NCBI RefSeq assembly: GCF_012911895.1
Contig: NZ_JAAXCV010000019.1
Coordinates: forward strand, 1-64,000
Direction: 5' to 3'
DNA from: Bacillus sp. RO3
GTDB lineage: Bacteria > Bacillota > Bacilli > Bacillales > Bacillaceae_B
Length of the DNA: 64,000 nucleotides
A model generated the notes under the pieces. The model ran no database searches. It was not told where the DNA came from and worked only from the letters and a program-made list of their open reading frames with translations. This document shows, in pieces, positions 7,445 through 15,031 of the stretch (the stretch's first letter is position 1; the number at the start of each line of letters is the position of its first letter). Both the position numbers and the translations under genes were made by a program.

Positions 7445-8548
7445 TCATGAATTTGGGCTCTCTTTTAATATTGAGGTTATCAAACTTTTTAGAATTTCTT
7501 CTTGATGTATATCTAATAATTCAAATGACTTTGATAAACCATTTGTTAATCCATCAAAAAGAAACTTCTTTAAATAAACAGGATCCTTTTCCTTATTATC
7601 TAGATATTCAATAACTACTCCAGCTATAGTACTCATTGTTATACCATACCAAAAATTAATATATCTTAATCTATTAATATCTTTATTATCCAACGAATGT
7701 TCATTAGAAAACTTTAGAAGGGTAGTGTAAAGTAATAGAATTACTTTAAACACCATATAATCTTTCATAGATAGTTTTGATAATCCTTCATCAATAATAT
7801 TCTTCACTTGATGTCGATCACCATTATTAAGGTAATAATTAACTAGTATTAATGTAATTAAAAAGATTTGTGTTGATATATTTGAATTGTGGAACTTGAT
7901 TTTTAGCCAGTGTATATCTTCTAAAGTTATTTGATCAACTGATTTTGAATGTAACGAGTATATTTGATTTTCAATAGCGATTTCTTTCTCTTGTTTATTT
8001 ATATTTTTAACAATGTTAAAACCATCTGTTTCTTCAAAAGGTATACTGGTAATAACAAATATTAACAAATTAAAAATAAAGATATAGACTGTTATATCTA
8101 TAAGTAAAAGATTACCTTTATAAGTTATTAAAATTAAGCCAGCAATGATAGAGCAAAAAAGGTTCATTACTGGACCACCAGCGTAATACCAAAACAATTT
8201 AGTTTTTATTTTATTTTCTGTCAATGCATTCTTGAAGTGCATTTTTGTAACACCAAAACTCAAAAACAAATTATTGTTTGTTGTTACTCGGAATTTATCA
8301 TATCTAAATTGGACTATGATAAATGAAAAGGCTAAAAAATCAAAATTCATTCCCACTAGTTTTCCCATAATAAAATGTCCTAATTCATGAATAACTATTG
8401 TAAAAGCAAAAACTAGAGACAGTTGTATAAGCAACGTAAATAATTCATTTCCTGTTAGAAAATATAGTGTACTTAATAGTGAAAATAACACGAATGTACA
8501 AAATAATGGATTTAAAAAAAAGTACATTATTCTATGCATATTTTTCAA
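7445..8548 (-). CDS. M50 / site-2-protease-like membrane metalloprotease
   Basis: Integral membrane zinc protease of about 367 residues. The HELGH zinc motif lies at residues 54-58 inside a hydrophobic helix, and a second conserved motif (YAGGPVMN) supplies the usual Asn-containing loop, although the third ligand is not obvious. Several further hydrophobic segments surround them, with a soluble C-terminal half. The start is a TTG at 8548 with GGAGG six bases upstream; a longer frame to 8608 lacks a site. AT-rich composition and neighbours (a flavodoxin-like remnant and a mini-ORF) recall peptide-natural-product clusters in which M50 proteases process or confer immunity to the peptide. Confidence 0.75.
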   Translation of the reverse strand: MKNMHRIMYFFLNPLFCTFVLFSLLSTLYFLTGNELFTLLIQLSLVFAFTIVIHELGHFIMGKLVGMNFDFLAFSFIIVQFRYDKFRVTTNNNLFLSFGVTKMHFKNALTENKIKTKLFWYYAGGPVMNLFCSIIAGLILITYKGNLLLIDITVYIFIFNLLIFVITSIPFEETDGFNIVKNINKQEKEIAIENQIYSLHSKSVDQITLEDIHWLKIKFHNSNISTQIFLITLILVNYYLNNGDRHQVKNIIDEGLSKLSMKDYMVFKVILLLYTTLLKFSNEHSLDNKDINRLRYINFWYGITMSTIAGVVIEYLDNKEKDPVYLKKFLFDGLTNGLSKSFELLDIHQEEILKSLITSILKESPNS

Positions 8549-8639
8549 AGTATTCCTCCAGAATATCACACTCAAACAACTTATTATCACTCCAATATTT
8601 ATACTCAAAATGATCTTTAGGATAACCTGCTAACATCAT
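8532..8639 (-). CDS. Possible 35-residue peptide ORF
   Basis: The frame from ATG 8639 to TAG 8532 encodes an aromatic-rich peptide (MMLAGYPKDHFEYKYW..., ending EEYFEKYA). It overlaps the start of the M50 gene, whose GGAGG site lies inside it, so the two would be translationally coupled. The same frame is open upstream to the stop of the flavodoxin-like gene, so it could be the tail of a larger lost protein. It has no clear ribosome binding site. A RiPP precursor is possible but unproven. Confidence 0.35.
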   Translation of the reverse strand: MMLAGYPKDHFEYKYWSDNKLFECDILEEYFEKYA

Positions 8640-8687
8640 TTTTAAAGTATTAAATGTGGTTTCTTGGTTATTAGTTGGCAGAATGCT

Positions 8688-9019
8688 TTAATCGTCTTCA
8701 CATACTCTACTTAATTTGTCCACGGCTTCTTCTATATATGAATCTCTTAAAAAATTCTCTGAATTAGTAAAATTAGCTTTGTATTCAACTATTGCTCCCA
8801 TAAAGCTCAATGTTTTGTCCAAATAATCTGCCACAAAGTGAGCACCATTACTTTCTGCAGTAGTTATAGTAATACAAACCTTTTTTGCTAGCTTATAAAT
8901 ATGGGCCCAATAAGATAGTCTATCAATTAATACTTTCACTCTCATATCAGACGATACATTATGCGAATAGACAGGGCTTGCTAAAATTACAATATTAGCT
9001 TCACAAGAGAAGACAAAGT
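8688..9019 (-). pseudogene. N-terminally truncated flavodoxin / FMN-reductase-like gene
   Basis: The frame reads ANIVILASPVYSHNVSS, a typical flavin-binding loop of NADPH-dependent FMN reductases and flavodoxin-fold proteins, then VKVLIDRLSYWAHI and ITTAESNGAHFVADYLDKTL as in that family. The first roughly 60-70 residues, with the phosphate-binding loop, are missing, and the frame runs into a terminator hairpin at 9021. The product would be non-functional. It was probably upstream of and cotranscribed with the M50 gene. Confidence 0.65.
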
Positions 9020-9020
9020 C

Positions 9021-9056
9021 AAAAACCCTTTAATCACATAGATTAGAGGGTTTTTT
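9021..9056. terminator. Hairpin at the truncation point
   Basis: AAAAACCCTTTAATC and GATTAGAGGGTTTTTT pair with one bulge around ACATA. It marks the junction where the flavodoxin-like frame is cut, and it can terminate transcripts on either strand. Confidence 0.7.
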
Positions 9057-9181
9057 CTACGATAATAAAATACACATTGTATATGTTAACATATACAATG
9101 TGTATAAATACATTTTTAATAATATAATTATAATCAACAATAAAGTGTCATTTATCATCTCTATATATGTCACTTAATATG

Positions 9182-9850
9182 TTAAAAATATTTACAATAG
9201 AAGTCTTGACGAAGCTTTCCACTTAGTTGAGCATATATCTTTGTAGTCTCACTTTTTTCGTGTCCTAGAAGGCTTTAATGGTGCACCGTTATAAATCAGA
9301 TGAGTGGCGTAGCTATGCCTTAGTTGATGGGGATGAATACTCTTCTTTATCCCAGCTCGTTTGGATATCCGTTTAATAATGTATCTAACCATATCAATAC
9401 TCATCCTTTTTTTAGGGTTTCTCTCGGTGATGAATAGACATTTTTCCTGATCTTCTCGTTCTTCCAAGTATCGTTCCAACCATAGAGAACAACGAGTATT
9501 AAAATACACTTCTCTTTCTTTATCGCCTTTTCCATGAACAATCACAGAGTTCCCAGAGAAATGATATCATCTTGGTTCAGCTTCACAACTTCACCAATTC
9601 GATAACCTGTTGAATAAAAGAATTCAAACAACGCATTTTCCAATGAACTTTGACATGATTCCCTCAGGTGTTCAATCTCAATATACGTGAGAAACTTAGG
9701 AATTCTTTTCCCTACCTTTGGCTCCTTTAACTTGGCAGCAGGATTGTATGGAAGATGCCCTTCATCATGAATCCACTTAAAAAGTGATCTGATACATCGT
9801 ACGTGATGTCCCAGGCTTGCTGGCTTTCCAGGCTGCCTGCCTCTCAGCTT
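9182..9850 (-). pseudogene. Frameshifted XerC/D-type tyrosine recombinase
   Basis: Three reading-frame pieces on the minus strand together form one integrase. The first carries LFKWIHDEGHLPYNPAAKLK and the catalytic Arg in STGYRIGEV. The second (9249-9545) carries VHGKGDKEREVYF and HPHQLRHSYATHL. The third (to 9182) carries LLGHEKSETTKIYAQLS with the nucleophile Tyr. Shifts near 9549 and 9280 separate the pieces. The N-terminal core-binding domain is cut and joined to palindromic sequence at 9864-9882. The gene is dead but shows past integration activity here. Confidence 0.8.
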
Positions 9851-9863
9851 CTGCTCAATGCCT

Positions 9864-9882
9864 GGGACAACGAACCTGTCCC
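9864..9882. repeat. Short dispersed palindrome (GGGACA...TGTCCC)
   Basis: GGGACA-ACGAACC-TGTCCC is almost identical to the palindrome at 18755-18773 (one difference in 20 bases). It lies at the broken 5' end of the recombinase pseudogene. Confidence 0.7.
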
Positions 9883-10065
9883 CGTGTCCCCCACCAAAAG
9901 AACTGTTTTTCCAGATGTTCCAGCTAACAAATTTAGGAAGAATATTCTATTTACTTGCCGGAAACTGTTTCGGGAGGCGAAGGAAAGTAGATCTTCCAAC
10001 CCAAGCTCACGTCACCGTCGCAAGAAAAGGAAAAGAACTGCTCCAAAACTACTATTCTGAATTTT

Positions 10066-10095
10066 TTGACTTCTTTTGTCGTTCTACTCTATCAT
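10066..10095 (+). promoter_or_regulatory. Predicted SigA promoter of the M14 gene
   Basis: TTGACT at 10066 and TATCAT at 10090 are separated by 18 bases and lie about 30 bases before the ATG. No operator-like repeat was seen. Confidence 0.5.
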
Positions 10096-10124
10096 TTAGT
10101 TGAATAGAAAAGGAGGAACACTCT

Positions 10125-11774
10125 ATGAAAATGACCAAACGTTCTTTACCTGTCATCCTGGCGGCCACGTTTTTAGTTGCGCCTTCCGTACAGGCGGAAA
10201 CTCCCTACTACGGAAAAACTTACAGTCAGCCGGATCAGGTAAGACCCCTCTATCCAGAACTGCCCATAACGGACAACACACCTGCCTTTTCAAGGGAGGG
10301 AGATGCGTTTACTTCTCAGGAAGAAATGCTTGCGTACATACAACAGCTCGAAGCGAAGAGTCCTTATCTCACCGTTAAATCCATCGGGACCTCTCAGGAA
10401 GGGCGAAGCATCCCGGCCCTTTATTTCACGAAAGACAAACGAATCAGTCCTGGTCTCCTTTCCAAAAAGCCGATCGTATGGATGCAAAGCCAGATTCATG
10501 GGAACGAGCCTGCGAGTGGGGAAGCCGTGCTTGCGATAGCGAATCGTCTTACAGGTGAATGGGGAGAGGACATGCTCGATGACATCAACGTTATTGTGAT
10601 CCCACGAATCAATCCCGACGGCTCCTATTCCTTTTCAAGACAGCTTGCCAACGGACTGGATGGAAACCGGGACCATATTAAACTCGAATCACCCGAGGTA
10701 ACGGCGGTTCATAAAGAGTTCAATAAATACTCCCCTGAGGTGATCATCGATGCCCATGAATACTCGGTGTACAGCAGCGCCTTTCGACAGGTGGGCGAGG
10801 CAGGTGCTTTAAAGTATCATGATGTTCTGATCCAATCCGGACGCAACCTGAACATTCCTGAACGAATAAGGACCATGTCGGACCGCCTGTTTCAAGAACC
10901 AGTTCTCTCAGACTTAGAGTCTAAAGGAATTTCAGGAGATACCTATTATACGAGCGGCCTCAATGAAGAGGGAGAAATCCAGATCACCGAAGGTTCAACG
11001 GAACCACGGATCGGGCGCAATGCATTCGGACTTGCTCCTTCCTTCTCCTTCCTGGTAGAAAGCCGGGGAATCGGGATCGGCCGGGAGGACTTTGCCCGCA
11101 GAGTACATGCCCAAATTGCGACACATGAAAAAATTCTTACCCAAACAGCCGACCATGCAAGACAAATCAAATATCTGGTGGCGTCGGAAAGAATGAATCT
11201 CGTCAAAAAAGGGTTACTCCCTAACGACAACGATCCTATCATCATCGACAGTGAAAACAAAGAGCTTTCTGATCAAACCCTTGAAATGGTAGACATCGCC
11301 ACAGGTACCATCGAGGACATCCCGGTCAACTATTTCTCTTCCACTGATGCAGAACCGACAGTAGTCAGAGAGAGACCGACTGCCTATCTCCTCATGCCAG
11401 ATCAGAAAGAAATCGCCGAAAAACTCAAGAATCAAGGATTAAAAGGCTTTACCCTGCCTAAGGATGTAAGCCTCCCTGCCGAATCCTATACCGTCACGAA
11501 GAAGGAAGATCGCGGCGAATATGAAGACAGACAGCTGGTTGACGTTGAAACGAAGGTATCCAAAGGAGAAACGACCTTTCCGAAAGGCAGCTATGTATTC
11601 TTGACGGCTCAGCCTCAGACAAACCTGCTATCCTTATCACTTGAGCCGGAATCAGTCGACAGTTATGTAAGCTTTAGCTATGTCCCGTCTGAAGTCGACC
11701 AGGAATTACCGATCTATCGATTTACGATCGATCCAAAGAAATCTGACATGAAGAATTATCTAAATAGGCAATAG
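10125..11774 (+). CDS. Secreted M14 zinc carboxypeptidase
   Basis: Protein of 549 residues with a signal peptide (KRSLPVILAATFLVAPSVQA). The zinc site is visible as His125 and Glu128 (QIHGNEPASGE) and His211 (IDAHEY). The catalytic base is probably Glu312 (FLVESRGIG). The M14 domain ends near residue 345 and is followed by about 200 residues rich in beta strands. This architecture is seen in Bacillaceae secreted carboxypeptidases that trim extracellular peptides. AGGAGG lies eight bases before the ATG, a SigA-like promoter lies upstream and a hairpin terminator follows. It is a single-gene unit. Confidence 0.9.
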   Translation: MKMTKRSLPVILAATFLVAPSVQAETPYYGKTYSQPDQVRPLYPELPITDNTPAFSREGDAFTSQEEMLAYIQQLEAKSPYLTVKSIGTSQEGRSIPALYFTKDKRISPGLLSKKPIVWMQSQIHGNEPASGEAVLAIANRLTGEWGEDMLDDINVIVIPRINPDGSYSFSRQLANGLDGNRDHIKLESPEVTAVHKEFNKYSPEVIIDAHEYSVYSSAFRQVGEAGALKYHDVLIQSGRNLNIPERIRTMSDRLFQEPVLSDLESKGISGDTYYTSGLNEEGEIQITEGSTEPRIGRNAFGLAPSFSFLVESRGIGIGREDFARRVHAQIATHEKILTQTADHARQIKYLVASERMNLVKKGLLPNDNDPIIIDSENKELSDQTLEMVDIATGTIEDIPVNYFSSTDAEPTVVRERPTAYLLMPDQKEIAEKLKNQGLKGFTLPKDVSLPAESYTVTKKEDRGEYEDRQLVDVETKVSKGETTFPKGSYVFLTAQPQTNLLSLSLEPESVDSYVSFSYVPSEVDQELPIYRFTIDPKKSDMKNYLNRQ

Positions 11775-11795
11775 CCATTGCTTTCAACCGCTTGG

Positions 11796-11836
11796 AAGGG
11801 AAACACGGGGACGACAGAATCGTTCCCGTGTTTCCT
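11796..11836 (+). terminator. Terminator of the M14 gene
   Basis: A long stem, GGAAACACGGG against CCCGTGTTTCC, surrounds GACGACAGAATCGT and is followed by TTGTTTGCTTTTGTTT. It also has the GGGGAC/GTCCC core of the dispersed palindrome family. Confidence 0.75.
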
Positions 11837-11935
11837 TGTTTGCTTTTGTTTAGTTTTGTTTAGTCTTCCCCTCACCATGACGCAGCATAGGCCCTCTCGT
11901 AAGCAGGCACCCATCTATGTCGTGCCAACCCTCAC

Positions 11936-12136
11936 CTATCTCCACATCACAAAGCTAAAGATGCTACTCGTCAGGATATAATAGATTCCTATAATCGATA
12001 ACGCATCTGTCATCACGGTCCATAGACCCTTTCCTTGTATCACAATGCCCCATAACAAAAAGCTCGTGATAAAGAGGATTGGGAATACGAGAAAGTATCC
12101 AAGGAAGGATAATCTCTCTTTTTGTTGCTCCACCAT
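11936..12136 (-). CDS. Small membrane protein, two helices
   Basis: Protein of about 66 residues with two hydrophobic segments (FLGYFLVFPILFITSFLLWG and ALSIIGIYYILTSSIFSFV). Several in-frame ATGs sit in a row; the ATG at 12136 is favoured because GAGGA lies five bases upstream. It is convergent with the M14 gene and has no close partner. Function unknown. Confidence 0.55.
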   Translation of the reverse strand: MVEQQKERLSFLGYFLVFPILFITSFLLWGIVIQGKGLWTVMTDALSIIGIYYILTSSIFSFVMWR

Positions 12137-12148
12137 CATCATCCTCAT

Positions 12149-12522
12149 CTTGGTAATGGATTTCTTACACTATAGTATCAACCTGTCTGTAGCCGGCCCA
12201 GGGGCCGACACGTTCCATGGTTCCTTCTTCTCTCTATCTATGTTTCCTCTTCACTTGTCTTATTCATTAATAAGTTTAGCGTTGAAAGGTTCATAGATAG
12301 AGGATACATTACGTACCTTATAGGATACTTAAGGAAAGCTTAAATTATTTTAGATGTAAGTGGAGTTTATAAAATAAAAAAACACTCTTTTATTCCCTGC
12401 TTTTCTTATCCATTATCCTATACTAGACTCACACACCTGTCCCCTCGGCTTGCCATTCGGGACAATATCATCGTAGTATCATTATTTCATTTCCACTATA
12501 ATGGTATGAAAGAGCGGACAAT
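12149..12522. other. Intergenic stretch without a gene
   Basis: No supported gene. It contains a GGCCC-based short hairpin near 12192, a palindromic element at 12438-12464 and a TATAAT-like hexamer near 12497 upstream of the 12523 pseudogene. Confidence 0.5.
12438..12464. repeat. Short dispersed palindrome, long-loop version
   Basis: TGTCCC at 12438 pairs with GGGACA at 12459 around a 15-base loop, the same arms as the elements at 9864 and 18755 in inverted order. Confidence 0.5.
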
Positions 12523-12696
12523 ATGGAAAAGCAAATCATGAATTTGATATCCGATATTCAAGAGGACATGAAGGAGTTTAGACGTGATAGATAAAGGAAA
12601 CGGTCAATAGAATCGGAGCTTCACAAACAGAAGGTGGGGAAACAGCATTCTGAAACGGACTTTCATTATCTGAACAGAATAGAAGAAACCAACTGA
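12523..12696 (+). pseudogene. Small gene with an in-frame TAA
   Basis: From ATG 12523 the frame reads MEKQIMNLISDIQEDMKEF, meets TAA at codon 24, and continues in the same frame as SELHKQKVGKQHSETDFHYL to a TGA at 12694. Both parts have coiled-coil-like composition and belong together, so one nonsense mutation explains the break. Similar short helical proteins exist in Bacillaceae, but their function is unknown. Confidence 0.55.
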
Positions 12697-12723
12697 CCTA
12701 CGTTTAAGTAAAGGATGAACTCT

Positions 12724-13068
12724 ATGAAACCATTACACGAACTATTGATAAACTGGCAGGAAAATCTCGATCAGAATGAATGGTATTTCAGCGAATCTTT
12801 TGATGAAATCACTGCGCATATGACTTCAGAGGACGCGTTTCAGTACATACCCGTCGTGATCAAAGAATGGAATGAAATGACAAATCCCTTCTTAATAGGA
12901 GAAATGGTGGACTTTCTTCATTCTGTCTATGAAATAGCCAATACAACAGAAGTACATCCAGTCTTAATTCAGGAAAAAGAAAACATAGAAGCACTGATCC
13001 ATACGTATGGGGATGAGTACTCGAAGGAAGCGTTTAGTGAGTTTAAGAGATCGTTGAGATGGGATTGA
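12724..13068 (+). CDS. Hypothetical acidic protein, 114 residues
   Basis: The start is the ATG at 12724 with AAAGGA eight bases upstream; an ATG at 12715 overlaps that site. The product is acidic and helical (LHELLINWQENLDQNEWYF..., IEALIHTYGDEYSKEAFSEF). No membrane segment or signal peptide is present. It resembles the size class of small immunity-type proteins but no family was recognised. It follows the 12523 pseudogene by 27 bases on the same strand. Confidence 0.65.
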   Translation: MKPLHELLINWQENLDQNEWYFSESFDEITAHMTSEDAFQYIPVVIKEWNEMTNPFLIGEMVDFLHSVYEIANTTEVHPVLIQEKENIEALIHTYGDEYSKEAFSEFKRSLRWD

Positions 13069-13146
13069 AAAAGGGACGGATCTCGTAGTTACGTAGACAA
13101 CGGTAACCTCCCCAATTTGTTTGGGGCCAGTTGTTATAAAGAGTGA

Positions 13147-13175
13147 TGAAGCACGTGGACGTTCCCCATGCTTCA
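13147..13175. repeat. Dispersed palindrome, GAAGCACG type
   Basis: TGAAGCACG...CATGCTTCA pairs around a GGACGTTCC centre. It is nearly identical to the element at 42776-42804. Confidence 0.65.
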
Positions 13176-13250
13176 CAAGAATGACGACAGCAGATTACTA
13201 GATAATAAGGATGCTCTCCAAATGTGAGAATACGATCGTCCTGAAAAAAA

Positions 13251-13298
13251 GATCAGACCCCCGTCGTGCTAAACCTTTAGCACAACGGGGGTCTGATC
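13251..13298. repeat. 48-base near-perfect palindrome
   Basis: Two 23-base arms beginning GATCAGACCCCCGT differ at one position and are separated by CC. It sits between convergent genes, so it may terminate both, but it is far longer than usual terminators and has only a weak T-run. It probably belongs to a dispersed palindromic repeat class. Confidence 0.75.
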
Positions 13299-13343
13299 CC
13301 TTTATTAAGTGGTCCACCCATTCAGGTAGAAAATCTCAGCTCT

Positions 13344-14450
13344 TCACACCTTTATCTTCCGCCCCTTCCATTTCACAGAATGAAAAATATTCACCCGGAT
13401 GAAAGAATAAAGGAAAATCACCGCAAAGAATAAAAACAGCAGGGGGTGAAAAGGGAAATACACCCATCTGAAATCCCCGACCCTGCGGGCAAACCATGCT
13501 GTTTGGACGGAATAGAGGATATATAATGCCCCATTGACGATCATCTGGGCGGTTCTTTCCTCCATAATCGAAGAGATCAATGAAGACGCGCTGGTTAAAC
13601 TTCCGGTAATCCAGAGGATGACCATCAGCATGACGACGGGATGAGTGGACTTGGACCCAACGGCAAAGCTTTTGCACCAGCCTTCAATCAGGCTTCCCAT
13701 GCCTTCCGGATACATGCGGAACGAAATGATCCCTCTCCCGCCCAGGCAGCGAACGGGAAGGTGCTGATCAAGAAAGGCCTCTCCCAGTGCCAGATCATCC
13801 ATGATGGCCCCCTCGATTTTTTCATGTCCTCCGGATAAAAAGTAATCGTCTCGATTACATAGAATACATGGACCGAACGATCCTGCGGCTTTGAACCTTG
13901 ATCCCCAGACGGTAAATAGATTCATGCCCACTACGACGATGATGTTAAAGACAATGGAGAGATGCTCATACACGCGCTCCACGGTGTGATAGGGCTGCAA
14001 GGCGAGGATCCCCCTGGCTCCCTTTCCCTGATAGACATGCAGAAGATTACGTAATCCATCCACACTGGTGAATCTGGTATCGGCATCCAGGAAGAGTAGC
14101 CAGCTCCCTTTTGCCTCCTTGGCACCGCGCCAGCAGGCAGACGATTTCCCTGCCCCGTTATTGTGCAGGACCGTGACACCGTAGCTTTCTGCGACCTCAA
14201 CGGTTCGATCCGATGAATCGTCATCCACCAACAGAATTTCAAATGACTTGAATCGCTGCTCCTGCAACGACTGCAATAACGGGGAGAGCCTGCCTTCTTC
14301 ATTCCTGGCAGGGATAATGATGGACAGAAACGGCAACCCCGCCGTACTTCTTGAGATGAAACGTGGAACCGGCAAGGACCAAAACATGATCATGCCAAAG
14401 ATAATCCCGAGGAAACCCAGGATCAGATTAATCACTTCTGAAGCTGTCAT
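13344..14450 (-). CDS. crtQ: 4,4'-diaponeurosporenoate glycosyltransferase (CrtQ-like)
   Basis: Membrane-bound family 2 glycosyltransferase of 368 residues. An N-terminal hydrophobic anchor is followed by a GT-A domain with LSIIIPARNEE, VDDDSSDRT and the metal-binding LDADT (Asp122/Asp124); several membrane segments lie in the C-terminal third. It is last in the crtP-crtO-crtQ run, as expected for the enzyme that glucosylates the C30 carotenoid acid in staphyloxanthin-type pathways. GAGGAGG precedes the ATG by eight bases. The sugar and acceptor are inferred from the cluster, not proven. Confidence 0.85.
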   Translation of the reverse strand: MTASEVINLILGFLGIIFGMIMFWSLPVPRFISRSTAGLPFLSIIIPARNEEGRLSPLLQSLQEQRFKSFEILLVDDDSSDRTVEVAESYGVTVLHNNGAGKSSACWRGAKEAKGSWLLFLDADTRFTSVDGLRNLLHVYQGKGARGILALQPYHTVERVYEHLSIVFNIIVVVGMNLFTVWGSRFKAAGSFGPCILCNRDDYFLSGGHEKIEGAIMDDLALGEAFLDQHLPVRCLGGRGIISFRMYPEGMGSLIEGWCKSFAVGSKSTHPVVMLMVILWITGSLTSASSLISSIMEERTAQMIVNGALYILYSVQTAWFARRVGDFRWVYFPFHPLLFLFFAVIFLYSFIRVNIFHSVKWKGRKIKV

Positions 14451-14530
14451 GTAACCTGCCTCCTCCCTCTAAACTCACAAACGTGACAATCCCCGTTCAC
14501 CCTTTAGGCATTTCCTTACAATAGCCTGCT

Positions 14531-15016
14531 TCATTTCTTCCCACCGCCTGACGTAATAGCCGATATACGCCCGCGATTGTACCGTTGCACAACGATAATC
14601 GGAAGGTTGAAGACCACGGCATACAGGACCATCACCCATCCTGCCCATACGGGATTCCATAGGAAGAACAGGGGAGCAGGAAGAATGGAGAGCCAATGAG
14701 TTAATTCCGCACGTTTCGTTTCTGCCGCGAATACGATCAAGTCCCTCGTCTTCGTGCCATGCAAACCCTTTTTACTGTATCCCTTTTTGAAAAAGATCGT
14801 GCCATCCAGAATCAAACCCTTCCACGATTTCACCCGGAATAAACGCTGCCACAATGCCCCGGACTGTTCAAAAGGGAACGTCCGAAACCAGTAATGGTCT
14901 TTCAGAAACCACGTCAACGGCAGTTTCAAGCACATGCTTGAAATGAAGAGATGAAAGAACGTCCAGGCAAGCACATCAATGAATATGATCCAATGGTCAG
15001 GAAGTGTGACGATCAT
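14531..15016 (-). CDS. crtO: Glycosyl-4,4'-diaponeurosporenoate acyltransferase (CrtO-like)
   Basis: Protein of 161 residues, the usual CrtO length (about 165). Recognisable features are WFRTFPFEQSGALWQRLFRV, the SWKGLILDG loop and RAELTHWLSI, with hydrophobic segments at both ends. In Staphylococcus this enzyme adds the fatty acid to the glucosylated carotenoid acid at the membrane. It starts 15 bases after crtP with an AAAGGGGTG site and is probably cotranscribed. Confidence 0.85.
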   Translation of the reverse strand: MIVTLPDHWIIFIDVLAWTFFHLFISSMCLKLPLTWFLKDHYWFRTFPFEQSGALWQRLFRVKSWKGLILDGTIFFKKGYSKKGLHGTKTRDLIVFAAETKRAELTHWLSILPAPLFFLWNPVWAGWVMVLYAVVFNLPIIVVQRYNRGRISAITSGGGKK

Positions 15017-15031
15017 GACATCACCCCTTTG

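Noticed and set aside
13251..13298. Rho-independent terminator only
   Set aside because: The stem is far longer than needed and the T-run is weak, so it is listed as a palindromic repeat instead.
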